In this document: piece by piece, positions 1-8,829 of the stretch | Layout: every line of letters begins with the position of its first letter | Numbering within the stretch: position 1 is the stretch's first letter | Assembly (NCBI RefSeq): GCF_051955275.1 | Contig: NZ_JBQCGW010000305.1 | Span: 36,237-100,236 of the forward strand | Source: Pseudobacter sp051955275 | GTDB lineage: Bacteria > Bacteroidota > Bacteroidia > Chitinophagales > Chitinophagaceae | Direction of reading: 5' to 3' | DNA length: 64,000 nucleotides | Notes under the pieces: model-generated | The model's database searches: none | What the model saw: only the letters and a program-made list of their open reading frames with translations | Told to the model about the DNA's origin: nothing | Translations under genes and position numbers: made by a program

Positions 1-381
1 GGCACCAGTTTCAATGTGAATGTATATGCTGATGAGCCTTCTTCCAAAGTGACACTGGTGGAGGGATCGATCAACGTGAATAATACCCGTCTGCAACCCG
101 GACAGGCATTGATGAATGGAAAGATCATCACAGCCGATCTGGAGCAGGACCTTGCCTGGAAAAACGGAGCTTTCAATCTCAATAATAAAACACTTCCGGA
201 ACTGATGCGGCAGATCGGGCGTTGGTATGACCTGGAGATCATCTATGAAGGAGCTGTTCAGACAAGAACCTTCGAAGGTGAAATTGGAATGAACCTTAGC
301 CTTGCACAATGTATCAGGGCGCTGGATAGAATGCAGATACACTGCAGGCTCGAAGGCAGAAAGCTGACAGTGTTACCCTGA
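1..381 (+). CDS. FecR family anti-sigma factor, C-terminal part (5' end outside window)
   Basis: The frame is open from base 1 and begins inside the FecR fold, reading GTSFNVNVYADE, which matches LGTSFNVSAYKND in the complete FecR at 7.5 kb. The rest is the DUF4974-type C-terminal domain, with the family pattern W(K/Q)xGxFxF...LxxxMxQIxRWYD seen here as WKNGAFNLNN and LMRQIGRWYDLEI, ending in RKLTVLP. FecR proteins span the inner membrane: the periplasmic C-terminus receives the signal from the STN domain of a TonB receptor, and the cytoplasmic N-terminus holds an ECF sigma factor. The membrane segment and the partner sigma gene lie upstream of the window. The stop at 379-381 is 178 bp before the proposed susC start, so the pair forms a regulator-receptor unit. 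Confidence 0.9.
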   Translation, partial: GTSFNVNVYADEPSSKVTLVEGSINVNNTRLQPGQALMNGKIITADLEQDLAWKNGAFNLNNKTLPELMRQIGRWYDLEIIYEGAVQTRTFEGEIGMNLSLAQCIRALDRMQIHCRLEGRKLTVLP

Positions 382-462
382 TAACCACCTTATCCTCCTC
401 CTGTAATTCATTCATCACTTTAAAACCATTCACACTACAAAAAAAGATGTGATCAGCTGAAT

Positions 463-492
463 AAAAAACCGGGAATGTTAGCGCATCCCCGG
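463..492 (-). terminator. Minus-strand intrinsic terminator in the susC leader (locus 1)
   Basis: Read on the minus strand, arm CCGGGGATG (492-484), a 6-nt loop and arm CATTCCCGG (477-469) form nine consecutive pairs including one G.U, followed directly by six T. On the plus strand the same position is an A.C mismatch, the A-run lies on the wrong side and no T-run follows, so it does not suit termination of fecR. It ends 67 nt before the proposed susC start. Confidence 0.6.
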
Positions 493-537
493 CGGATAGT
501 TCAGGTGATAAAAAATGTATTCTGAGCACAATTCTTA
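463..537 (-). ncRNA. Predicted cis-antisense RNA to the susC leader (locus 1)
   Basis: The minus-strand terminator at 463-492 implies a transcript entering from the susC side. A minus-strand CAGTTTTG at 550-543 resembles the Bacteroidota -7 box TAnnTTTG, which would give an RNA of roughly 75 nt. No matching -33 TTTG lies at the usual spacing, so the 5' end is a guess. The antisense sRNA DonS of Bacteroides fragilis, which represses a FecR/ECF-type PUL, is the known parallel. Confidence 0.35.
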
Positions 538-559
538 ACTACCAAAACTGATGCAATTT

Positions 560-3500
560 ATGCAAAAAACCATTTATGGTTGCAGGCTCTCTGTTACTGG
601 CATCCAACAGCAAAATCCAGGTAGAGCGGCATACTATCTCTTAACCAAAAGTTTGCTGGTTATGAAACTGACTGTTTTTTTTCTTTTACTGGGGTTATTC
701 ACGGTTCAGGCCAAAGGCCTGTCGCAGCAAGTCACCTTCACCGGAAAGAATGTGAAGCTGCAGGAGGTCTTTCAGGCCATCAAAAAGCAGACGGGCTATT
801 TTGTGGCGTATGAACGTGGAGCGCTGGACAAAACCAAACCGGTGTCTGTAAAAGCCGTCAATGAGCCGCTGACTGAATTTCTCCGTAAAATACTGGAAGG
901 GCAGGGGCTGAGCTTCACCATCGAAAGTACTACCATCATCATTGCGCAGCAGCCTGCAAACAAGACCGGCAGTAATGAGCTGGCTTTACGTGAAGCAGAT
1001 CTCCCATTCCCTGTCACAGGAACCGTTCGGGGGGCTGATGGCAGACGGTTATCCGGCGCCACTGTCCGGATCAAAGGCAGGCAACTATATACAACCACCA
1101 ATGATGAAGGGGTATTCAATTTAACTGCTAACAGAGGTGATGTGTTGGTGGTGAGTTATGTTGGTTATGAGAACCAGGAAATCACCATCAGAAATGAAAG
1201 CAACCTGGTGATCACTATGCAGCAAAAAAATGCTTCCATCGATTCCGTTACTGTCTCCGTTGTTGTGAACACAGGTTACCAGCGAATTCTTCCGCAACAG
1301 GTAACAGGCGCTGTATCCCAGATCAGAACAAAAGCCTTTGAATCCCGTATCAGCACTGATTTTTTATCCGGGCTTCAAAACCGTTTGCCCGGTCTGCTGA
1401 TCAATAACGATGTGCAATTCCAGGGAAACAATCTCTTCCAGATCCGGGGTATCTCTACCATGACGGGCAATCCCAAACCCCTGATAGTGGTGGATGGTTA
1501 TCCAACGGACCTAGCCCTGACAGATGTCAATCCCAACGAAATAGAAACTGTTACTATTCTGAAAGATGCAGCTGCAGCGGCCATTTATGGTGTGCGTGCT
1601 TCCAATGGCGTGATCATCATCGACAGGAAGAAAGGAGTGGCGGGTAAACCGCAGTTCGCTTTCCGTTCCACTGTGAGTGTAAAGCCACACGAGAATTACA
1701 GCAGGTATCGTTATGAAAAAGATGGATCGGTTGCCATGAATTATTTCAGAGACCGGTGGATGGATGGTAATGATCCAAGCCTGGATTATTATGTTAATTC
1801 CGAAGTGACGGGGGAATTACCTTATCTGTCAGGCAATTCATCCGATGCGGCACTCAGCCTGCTGGTGGACAAATTCCTCGGAAAGATCAGCCAGCAGCAG
1901 ATGGAGGAGGGATTATCTGAATTGTCAGCATATAATAATGCAAAGGATTATGAAAAGTATTTCCTGCGCACCGGCGTTACTCAGCAGTACAACCTGAATA
2001 TCTCAGGTGGCAACAGTAACGCTATCTATTATCTCACCGGTAATTACCTGGGCAACCGTTTGAACCAGCAGAACAACCAGAATCATAAAGTTCAACTTTC
2101 TGGTCGCCTCAACCTGGCGATGAGCCCCAAACTGAGTTTTGAACTGTTGACAGATTACAATGAATCCAGCGGCAATACAGCTCCCATCCCTGATATCAAC
2201 GATCTTTATGCTGATGAACGTTTTGTTGATCAGAACGGAGAAACGTTGCCGGTAGTAACAGGTTCTTCCAAAGTGGGCAGCCTCTTTACCAATGCAACCT
2301 TACCGATGGGCTTTTTAGACCAACGGCTGAGGCCTGTAACGGAAATGAATGAAGTGAATACCAAACTCCGCATAACGGATTACAGGATCACGGCCAATCT
2401 GAAATACAAAATAGGAGCTGGCTTTGATGTTATAATGGGCGGTATCTATGAAAGCTCTCTGACACAGCAGCGTCGATTTGCCAGTGAACATTCATCTCTC
2501 GCCAAAACGCTGATCAATAGATTTGTACAGCCGGCAGCAGGTTCAGCAGCGGCCATCTACCATCTTCCCAAAGGCGGCTACCTGCAGGAGCAGTATGGAC
2601 AACTGAGAAGTTATACCACAAGAGCGCAATTGAATTATAATAAGACCATCGCATCTAATCATTCTGTGAATGCCATTCTTGGTGCGGAGATCAGGAAAGC
2701 TGTAACGGAGGGTTCCAAATCCGCCAGCTTCGGGTACAATGATCAAACACTTTTGCAATTACCCGTTGACTATAACAGATTGCTGAATTCAGGTACCCGT
2801 TATAATTACAGCTTCCTTTTCAACCCGGGGCTGAAATATGCTGATCTCTTCGGGCAGTCTTACAACGATGACCGCTTCTTGTCTGGTTATATGAATGCAG
2901 TGTATTCCTACAAGAGCCGTTATTCTTTGACAGGCAGTATCCGGATAGATCAGTCGAATCTATTCGGCACAGATCCTAAATACCGCTACAAGCCTTTATG
3001 GTCGCTTGGTGCAGCCTGGAATATCGACCGCGAGCATTTCATGCAGGCCGATTGGGTGAATATGCTGAAACTGCGTATTGCCCGTGGCTTCAACGGGAAT
3101 ATATCCAAGGCCAGCCTTCCGCAGGTGATCTCACAGTTCGGGTTGAACGATGTGCCGGTTACGCCGGAACCATCACTCATTCTTTTATCACCAGCCAACA
3201 GCGGCTTACGCTGGGAGCAAACAGACAACTTCAATGTGGGGCTGGACTTTACCATTTTCAGGAATATCACCGGTAATATCGATTACTACAGCAAGCGCAG
3301 TACGGATGTGCTGGGTAATATCGATATTGATCCATTCAAAGGTGTTACATCCGCACTGGTGAACCAGGCAAGCATCAGCAATAAAGGACTTGAGTTCACG
3401 CTGAATGCAGATTGGATGAGGCGAAAGAAATTCAACTGGAATACCGGACTGGTTGTATCCTACAATACCAGCAAGGTGCTGGAGGCTTATGTACCCCAGC

Positions 3501-4195
3501 TGAAAGATGGTTCAGTGTGGGATGGCTTCTCTCAAACCATTATTGCTTCTGCTGCCAAAGGATATATGAAAGGGCAGCCGGTAGGAAATATTTATACATA
3601 CCGCTATGCAGGCATCAGCGATAATGGCAATGCATTGTATTATGATAGCAAGGACAATAAGGTGCAGCTGAACTCCCAGAATGATGAAGGTTTTGCTTCC
3701 CTGACAAGCAGGGGCACTTCCATTCCTACCACCAATCTTGGCCTGAGCAACAGGATCGATATCGGTAATTTCTATGTGTTCTGCATGATCAATTATTACG
3801 GAGGTTTTGTGGTGAGGCTTCCGATTCCCAGCGCAGCTGATCCCAGGCCCATTCAGGGTGCGGGCGATTACTGGAAGAAACAGGGAGATGAAACCAGTGT
3901 GAGCCTGCCCTCCGTGTTCTATATGAGTGTGTATGGTAGTTCACACCTGGCAAACTCTGACCGCTATGTTGTGAATGGCGGGTATTTATCTGTAAGCGAT
4001 ATCACTGTTTCTTACAACCTGAACAAGCTGGCGGCGATACAGAAAGCCGGGTTCAGCAATTTTGAGGTGAAGCTGCAGACGAGTAATATCTATACTGTCG
4101 GTTTTAACAGGGAGAAATACAGTGTGGCTACGGGCAGTTACCTCAAGCGCACTCTCACACCTACTTATACCATCGGACTTTTTACCAATTTCTAA
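560..4195 (+). CDS. SusC/RagA-type TonB-dependent receptor with STN signalling domain
   Basis: Outer-membrane active transporter forming a lidded channel with the SusD lipoprotein encoded next. Domains in order: a basic N-terminal extension, a hydrophobic signal segment (about residues 33-50), an STN domain (about 60-130) that contacts periplasmic FecR, a CarboxypepD_reg-like domain (about 150-222, with SGATVRIKG and VSYVGYE), a plug (about 240-355, with LIVVDGYPTD, ILKDAAAAAIYGVRASNGVI) and a long beta-barrel ending in Phe (FTNF). I chose ATG 560 over ATG 551 because the two other FecR-linked susC genes start with the same ATGCAAA context; a later in-frame MKLT just before the hydrophobic stretch is also possible. 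Expression is expected to need the FecR-controlled sigma factor encoded upstream of the window. Substrate unknown. Confidence 0.93.
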   Translation: MQKTIYGCRLSVTGIQQQNPGRAAYYLLTKSLLVMKLTVFFLLLGLFTVQAKGLSQQVTFTGKNVKLQEVFQAIKKQTGYFVAYERGALDKTKPVSVKAVNEPLTEFLRKILEGQGLSFTIESTTIIIAQQPANKTGSNELALREADLPFPVTGTVRGADGRRLSGATVRIKGRQLYTTTNDEGVFNLTANRGDVLVVSYVGYENQEITIRNESNLVITMQQKNASIDSVTVSVVVNTGYQRILPQQVTGAVSQIRTKAFESRISTDFLSGLQNRLPGLLINNDVQFQGNNLFQIRGISTMTGNPKPLIVVDGYPTDLALTDVNPNEIETVTILKDAAAAAIYGVRASNGVIIIDRKKGVAGKPQFAFRSTVSVKPHENYSRYRYEKDGSVAMNYFRDRWMDGNDPSLDYYVNSEVTGELPYLSGNSSDAALSLLVDKFLGKISQQQMEEGLSELSAYNNAKDYEKYFLRTGVTQQYNLNISGGNSNAIYYLTGNYLGNRLNQQNNQNHKVQLSGRLNLAMSPKLSFELLTDYNESSGNTAPIPDINDLYADERFVDQNGETLPVVTGSSKVGSLFTNATLPMGFLDQRLRPVTEMNEVNTKLRITDYRITANLKYKIGAGFDVIMGGIYESSLTQQRRFASEHSSLAKTLINRFVQPAAGSAAAIYHLPKGGYLQEQYGQLRSYTTRAQLNYNKTIASNHSVNAILGAEIRKAVTEGSKSASFGYNDQTLLQLPVDYNRLLNSGTRYNYSFLFNPGLKYADLFGQSYNDDRFLSGYMNAVYSYKSRYSLTGSIRIDQSNLFGTDPKYRYKPLWSLGAAWNIDREHFMQADWVNMLKLRIARGFNGNISKASLPQVISQFGLNDVPVTPEPSLILLSPANSGLRWEQTDNFNVGLDFTIFRNITGNIDYYSKRSTDVLGNIDIDPFKGVTSALVNQASISNKGLEFTLNADWMRRKKFNWNTGLVVSYNTSKVLEAYVPQLKDGSVWDGFSQTIIASAAKGYMKGQPVGNIYTYRYAGISDNGNALYYDSKDNKVQLNSQNDEGFASLTSRGTSIPTTNLGLSNRIDIGNFYVFCMINYYGGFVVRLPIPSAADPRPIQGAGDYWKKQGDETSVSLPSVFYMSVYGSSHLANSDRYVVNGGYLSVSDITVSYNLNKLAAIQKAGFSNFEVKLQTSNIYTVGFNREKYSVATGSYLKRTLTPTYTIGLFTNF

Positions 4196-4225
4196 TGGAG
4201 CTTGTATCCAACAAAAAAGAAACGC

Positions 4226-5617
4226 ATGAAAAAATATAAAAGCTGGCCTGTACTGTTGCTTTGCTTCACACTGGCCGCCTGCAATAAATACCTGGATGTA
4301 GCCCCTAAAGGAAAAACCACGCTGAATACAGTAGGGGATTTCGATCTCTGGCTAAGCAATCAGAAACTCTGTGAGATCAGTGGCATCCCACAGATCTGCT
4401 GGCTGACTGACCATGCTCAGAAGATCCCCTGGCAAGATGCCAGCATCGGGGAAAATGAACGGGCTTATCTGTGGATGGAACAACTGACAGATGCAACTAC
4501 ATCTCCCAGGATGTTATCGGGTGCTTATAATCATATCTATTATTTCAATACCGTACTGGAGCATATAGATGCTGCTTCCGGCGGCAGTGAGCAGCAGAAA
4601 AAGCAGTTAAAGGCGGAGGCCTTACTGGGCAGGGCCAACGAATATTTCTACCTGGTGAACCTGTACGGAAAGCCTTACGATGCGGCTACTGCGGCTAAAG
4701 ACCTGGCAATTCCTTTTGTGAGTTCTTCAGATATCACCACTGCCACACCACCCAGGGCTACCGTACAGGAGATCTACGATCATATCATCAGTGATCTAAA
4801 TGCAGCTGTTACGGATCTGCCGCAGGACAATGCCAGTAACCGTTTTCGCGGATCGGTGCATGCGGCATACAGTGTACTGGCGCGTACTTATTTCTATATG
4901 CGCAATTACAGCGAGGCTGCGAAATATGCAGCAATGGCCTTGCAGCGGCCGGGCGGCGCCTCTGTGACAGATTATAATGGTCTGATCAAAGGAACGTTTC
5001 CCAGGGATACCCGGATCAACGAAATGATCTATGCACGTGGCAGTGATCCGGAAGCCGGGTCCATGCTGGGATTTGCCGACAGCGCCTTTATCAAAACCTA
5101 TTCACCCAAAGACCTGAGAACGGGCATGTTCTTTTACGGTGGCCAATACGGGTTTGGTGATTTTGATTATGAGAATGTGATTCCTTCTACCTACGTGCGT
5201 TTCGCAGCCTTCGGAAATGGTTATTATGATTCGGAAGTGGGTACTACCGTTGCTGAGATGAAACTGATGATCGCAGAGAATGCTGCCAGGAATAATCTTC
5301 CGGATGATGCGCTGCAGCAATTGAATGAGATCCGCATCAAGCGGTTTGCCCCGGCAGATTATCAGCCATTGAGTTCCTCCAGCCAGGAGCAAGTGCTGGA
5401 CTGGGTGCTGCGCGAAAGACGTCATGAGATGCCGCTCAACGGGCTTCGCTGGTTTGATATGCGCCGGCTGGATATGGAAGGAAGAATGGCGGCAGTGAAC
5501 CGCTATGATCAATTCGGGAAATTACTGGCAACGCTTCCACCGAAAAGCCCCAGGTATACTTTGCAGATACCATTATATGCTACCATTTTCAATCCTTATA
5601 TGCCCATAACTCCTTAA
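4226..5617 (+). CDS. RagB/SusD family lipoprotein
   Basis: Surface lipoprotein that closes the SusC channel and binds the substrate. MKKYKSWPVLLLCFTLAAC is a lipoprotein signal peptide with lipobox LAAC followed by NKYLDVAPKG, the usual SusD opening. The middle holds the TPR-like helices (LGRANEYFYLVNLYGKPYD), and the C-terminal part has the SusD family motif RERRHEMPLNGLRWFDMRRL. ATG 4226 is preferred over a TTG at 4202, because the latter adds a charged stretch in front of the signal peptide. It follows susC by 30 bp and so belongs to the same transcript. At 463 residues it is within the usual family range. The C-terminus (IFNPYMPITP) lacks the common QNPGY ending, a normal variation. Confidence 0.92.
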   Translation: MKKYKSWPVLLLCFTLAACNKYLDVAPKGKTTLNTVGDFDLWLSNQKLCEISGIPQICWLTDHAQKIPWQDASIGENERAYLWMEQLTDATTSPRMLSGAYNHIYYFNTVLEHIDAASGGSEQQKKQLKAEALLGRANEYFYLVNLYGKPYDAATAAKDLAIPFVSSSDITTATPPRATVQEIYDHIISDLNAAVTDLPQDNASNRFRGSVHAAYSVLARTYFYMRNYSEAAKYAAMALQRPGGASVTDYNGLIKGTFPRDTRINEMIYARGSDPEAGSMLGFADSAFIKTYSPKDLRTGMFFYGGQYGFGDFDYENVIPSTYVRFAAFGNGYYDSEVGTTVAEMKLMIAENAARNNLPDDALQQLNEIRIKRFAPADYQPLSSSSQEQVLDWVLRERRHEMPLNGLRWFDMRRLDMEGRMAAVNRYDQFGKLLATLPPKSPRYTLQIPLYATIFNPYMPITP

Positions 5618-5636
5618 CGGGAATAAAATAATCCGA

Positions 5637-6749
5637 ATGAATAAAAAATATTGTTCCACCATGGCATTTTGCCTGGTGATGGCCACTGCATTGGCTCAAC
5701 AGAAGTTTATTATAAAAGGAAAACTCACAGTTGCGGAACCCAATTCAAAAGTATTCTTCTATCACAGGGAGAATGATGTTAATGTAACGGATTCTGCAGT
5801 TTTGAAGAACGGTGCCTTCAGTTTCAGCGGAACTATTTCAGGACCTGTAAAAGCTTCGCTTGAAATAAAAACGTCCAGACCAGTTCGTGGTTATGATGCA
5901 TGGGATGGACAGCAGTTCTTTCTGGAAGCAGGAACTATCACAGTGGCCGGTAAGAAGATGAAAAGCGCCAGCATCATGGGAGGTCCCGCACAGTCCGATT
6001 TAAACAGGTTGAACACCAGGCTGAGACCGTTGGAAGCACAACGTGCTCCAATTACCGGCGAGCTGGTAAAAATGATGAAAGGTTCTGATACTGCGGGTCG
6101 CAGTATATTGTTCAAAAAGATGGATGTCATTAATACTGCGTGGACTGTGACCTTGGATAGTTTTATCAGGACCAATCCCAACTCTTATGTGAGTCTGGAT
6201 CTGCTGCTGGAGAGACAGACACATATACAGCCTGATAGTTTTGAGCCTTTGTTTGAAGGGCTTTCAGCTTCATTGAAAAATTCAGCCGCAGGATTGAAGC
6301 TGCGCGAAGCGCTCAGGATCGCAAAGCTAACTGATATTGGTAAACCGATCATCGATTTCACACAGCAGACCATCGATGGAAAATCATTTACGCTTTCTTC
6401 CCTGCGGGGCAAGTTTGTGCTGGTTGATTTCTGGGCAAGCTGGTGCGGTCCCTGCCGGGCGCAGAACCCGATGATCCTGCAGGCGTATAAAGCATTCAAA
6501 GAAAAGAATTTTGAGATAGTGGCCATTTCGCTGGATGATAAGAAAGAGCCCTGGCTGCGCGCCGTTGAGCAGGATGCCATGCCCTGGATCCAGGTGAGTG
6601 ATCTGAAAGGGTTTAAGAACGAAGTAGCAGCAACTTATGGGATCAAAGCCATCCCCCGCAATTTCCTCATAGATCCCAACGGCATCATCATTGCCAAAAA
6701 TATTGAAGGGGAAGATCTGGAGAAGAAGCTGGAAGAGGTGCTGCATTAA
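5637..6749 (+). CDS. TlpA-like thioredoxin-fold protein with DUF4369 N-terminal domain
   Basis: Exported thiol-disulfide oxidoreductase. A signal peptide (MNKKYCSTMAFCLVMATALAQ) leads into a beta-rich DUF4369-type region (about residues 24-120, with IKGKLT and SGTISGPVKASLEI) and a helical linker. The C-terminal AhpC/TSA-thioredoxin domain (about 235-370) carries the redox motif WASWCGPC with cysteines C270 and C273 and the cis-proline segment IKAIPRNFLID. It follows susD by 19 bp and is the last gene before the terminator at 6816. TlpA/DUF4369 proteins are frequent neighbours of SusCD pairs in this phylum. The likely role is periplasmic disulfide handling of the imported ligand or of envelope proteins; which one cannot be told from sequence. 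Confidence 0.9.
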   Translation: MNKKYCSTMAFCLVMATALAQQKFIIKGKLTVAEPNSKVFFYHRENDVNVTDSAVLKNGAFSFSGTISGPVKASLEIKTSRPVRGYDAWDGQQFFLEAGTITVAGKKMKSASIMGGPAQSDLNRLNTRLRPLEAQRAPITGELVKMMKGSDTAGRSILFKKMDVINTAWTVTLDSFIRTNPNSYVSLDLLLERQTHIQPDSFEPLFEGLSASLKNSAAGLKLREALRIAKLTDIGKPIIDFTQQTIDGKSFTLSSLRGKFVLVDFWASWCGPCRAQNPMILQAYKAFKEKNFEIVAISLDDKKEPWLRAVEQDAMPWIQVSDLKGFKNEVAATYGIKAIPRNFLIDPNGIIIAKNIEGEDLEKKLEEVLH

Positions 6750-6815
6750 TATAATGGAGAAGGAAAGAAGACATGTAAAGCATAAATCAGCATTTACACT
6801 TTAGCGGAAAAAAAG

Positions 6816-6850
6816 AAAACTGTGTTTCTATTCATTGGAAACACAGTTTT
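6816..6850. terminator. Intrinsic terminator closing locus 1
   Basis: A perfect 13-bp stem (arm AAAACTGTGTTTC at 6816-6828, complementary arm at 6838-6850) surrounds a 9-nt loop. The arms begin with A and end with T, so the hairpin can work in both directions. It lies between the TlpA gene and the next sigma factor gene. Confidence 0.75.
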
Positions 6851-6872
6851 CCCGCTCATTTAGGAATTTTCC

Positions 6873-6880
6873 TTAGTTTG
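6873..6880 (+). promoter_or_regulatory. Possible -7 box for the ECF sigma operon
   Basis: TTAGTTTG agrees with the Bacteroidota -7 consensus TAnnTTTG except at the second base, 28 bp before the proposed sigma factor start. No clear -33 TTTG is present at the usual spacing, so the assignment is weak. Confidence 0.3.
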
Positions 6881-6908
6881 CGGGGAACTATTCACAACAA
6901 ACCCCGAT

Positions 6909-7499
6909 TTGTCCGGCCCCTTACCATATCATGAAGAGGACTTGCTCCCTTTGATTGCAAACGCTGACCGGCAGGCTTTCGCATTTTTCTATAAAAAGAT
7001 GTTTCCCTCCCTTTTCCATCTTTCCTTTCAGTTGCTGAACAATAAAGCTGAAGCCGAAGACATTGTAGCCGACACTTTTATCAAATTCTGGAAATCCCGC
7101 CAGCAATTCACTTCCCTTCCTGAAACAGCCTCCTGGCTCAGGCGCACCACTAAAAATGCCACTCTTGATCTGCTGAAGCACAGATCAGTAATAAGCCGGA
7201 ATGAAACTGAAATAGCCGCACATACTTACCCGCAGGCAGACTTTACCGCAGCCGACATCTATGCGGAGCTATTGCAGGAGATCTACCACCAGATAGAACA
7301 ACTGCCCCCCCGGGGAAAAGAGATCTTCAAACTCAGGTATATCGATGGGTTCAGCAATGAAGAGATCGCTCAGAAACTGGGCATCAATAACCAGTCTGTA
7401 CGGGACCACCTGGCCCGTTCCCTCAAGACACTCCGCATGGAAATCCTTAAAAAGGAAAATCTTTTTTCTTTTTTCCTGGTTTTCATCAATACAAAATGA
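6909..7499 (+). CDS. ECF RNA polymerase sigma factor (Bacteroidota type)
   Basis: Alternative sigma factor expected to transcribe the susC locus behind it when freed by FecR. Region 2 is at about residues 18-85 (AFAFFYKKMFPSLFHLSFQLL, EAEDIVADTFIKFWKSR) and region 4 at about 125-180 (LPPRGKEIFKLRYIDGFSNE, EIAQKLGINNQSVRDHLARS, an HTH). The length of 196 residues is normal for the family. No ATG lies in frame at the expected N-terminus; the start that gives a complete region 2 is TTG 6909, while the next ATG (MFPSLFHL) would cut into region 2. A weak start may keep sigma levels low. fecR follows 27 bp downstream. Confidence 0.92.
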   Translation: MSGPLPYHEEDLLPLIANADRQAFAFFYKKMFPSLFHLSFQLLNNKAEAEDIVADTFIKFWKSRQQFTSLPETASWLRRTTKNATLDLLKHRSVISRNETEIAAHTYPQADFTAADIYAELLQEIYHQIEQLPPRGKEIFKLRYIDGFSNEEIAQKLGINNQSVRDHLARSLKTLRMEILKKENLFSFFLVFINTK

Positions 7500-7526
7500 T
7501 CCCACTGTCGTTTTACATTATCAACC

Positions 7527-8714
7527 ATGAATACTACACAATTCGATAGTATCGTATCGCTGCTTAAAAAACGCCTGCAGGGGCCATTGACCACTGAAGA
7601 AACAGTGCAGTTGGAGCAATGGCTTGCCGAAGCTGAAGAGAACAGGAGCATGCTTCAGAAACTGGATGACCCTGCGGTGATTGCCCGGGAAATGCAGTTG
7701 ATAACCGGGGCAGGGGAGAGCATCTATGCCAAAATACAGGAACAGATCCCTGAGCTGGCGGGGCCCGTAGCTGATGAAGCTGCTCCACGGATCCCATTCC
7801 TGCGCAGGGGCTTTATGAGATATGCTGCTGCGGCGGTGGTAGTATTGGGAATAGGAACATATATATGGCTGAACCGTAGTGAAGGCCCAACTCCTCACCA
7901 GGTAGTATCAGCAACCACTGATTCCACCATTACCCCTGGCAGATCCGGCGCCATCCTCACTTTGGCGGACGGCTCGCAGGTTGTGCTGGACAGTTTGAAT
8001 AATGGCTCACTGGCACAGCAGAACGGTTCAGAAGTGATCATGCAGGATGGCCGCCTTGTTTATGATCCTGCAGCAGCGGGCAAAACAGAGGTGCTCTATA
8101 ATACCATGACCACTCCAAGAGGAAGACAATTCGAGATCACGCTTCCTGATGGTTCCCATGTATGGCTCAATGCAGCCAGCTCCATCCGTTATCCCACCGC
8201 GTTCACCGGTACTATAAGAAAAGTTGAACTGGATGGCGAAGCTTATTTTGAAGTAGTGAAGAATGCGAAGCAGCCCTTCATTGTAGATGCACGGAAAAAA
8301 TCTGAAATAGAAGTACTGGGAACCAGTTTCAATGTAAGTGCCTACAAGAATGATAGAAGCCTCAACACTACTTTGATCGATGGCTCCGTAAAAGTGAACG
8401 GTACCGTCATCAGACCCGGGCAGCAAGCCCAGGTAACAGATATGGTGCGGGTTGTAAACAATGCAGATACGGATAAGGTGATGGCCTGGCAACGCGGCTT
8501 CTTCAATTTTGAAGGCGCTTCACTGGAAGAAGTGATGAAGCAGATCGAACGCTGGTATGATATTGAAGTAGTATATGCCGATGGAATTCCTGCAATAGAA
8601 TTTGGTGGGGAGTTTACCCGGAATATGTCGCTCAGCGGTGTGCTGATAGCCCTTGAGAAAGCAGGGATCCGGTACAAACTGGAAGGAAGAAGACTGATAG
8701 TGCTGCCTGAATAA
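7527..8714 (+). CDS. FecR family anti-sigma factor
   Basis: Inner-membrane anti-sigma factor that pairs with the sigma factor just upstream. The cytoplasmic N-terminal part (residues 1-95) has the short helical sigma-binding region (TTEETVQLEQWLAEAEENR). One membrane helix follows (about 97-115, YAAAAVVVLGIGTYIWL). The periplasmic part contains the FecR domain (about 190-300, TPRGRQFEITLPDGSHVWLN, GEAYFEVVKN, VLGTSFNVSAY) and the DUF4974 C-terminal domain (about 320-395, MKQIERWYDIEV) that meets the STN domain of SusC. The 395 residues match the usual length. The stop is 217 bp before the proposed susC start. Confidence 0.93.
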   Translation: MNTTQFDSIVSLLKKRLQGPLTTEETVQLEQWLAEAEENRSMLQKLDDPAVIAREMQLITGAGESIYAKIQEQIPELAGPVADEAAPRIPFLRRGFMRYAAAAVVVLGIGTYIWLNRSEGPTPHQVVSATTDSTITPGRSGAILTLADGSQVVLDSLNNGSLAQQNGSEVIMQDGRLVYDPAAAGKTEVLYNTMTTPRGRQFEITLPDGSHVWLNAASSIRYPTAFTGTIRKVELDGEAYFEVVKNAKQPFIVDARKKSEIEVLGTSFNVSAYKNDRSLNTTLIDGSVKVNGTVIRPGQQAQVTDMVRVVNNADTDKVMAWQRGFFNFEGASLEEVMKQIERWYDIEVVYADGIPAIEFGGEFTRNMSLSGVLIALEKAGIRYKLEGRRLIVLPE

Positions 8715-8829
8715 ATACATTAATACCACCTGCCTGGATAAACATCTGAACCTTTCCTCATTGATACTTAGAGCCGGTGCAATTCCGGCAACCATTAAAC
8801 TTTCCTGATGATTTTTTACCGGGGCCAAT

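Noticed and set aside
463..492. Plus-strand terminator or attenuator of the fecR transcript
   Set aside because: There is no T-run after the stem on the plus strand, the imperfect pairs are non-pairing A.C there, and the distance to the fecR stop is not conserved among the three loci.
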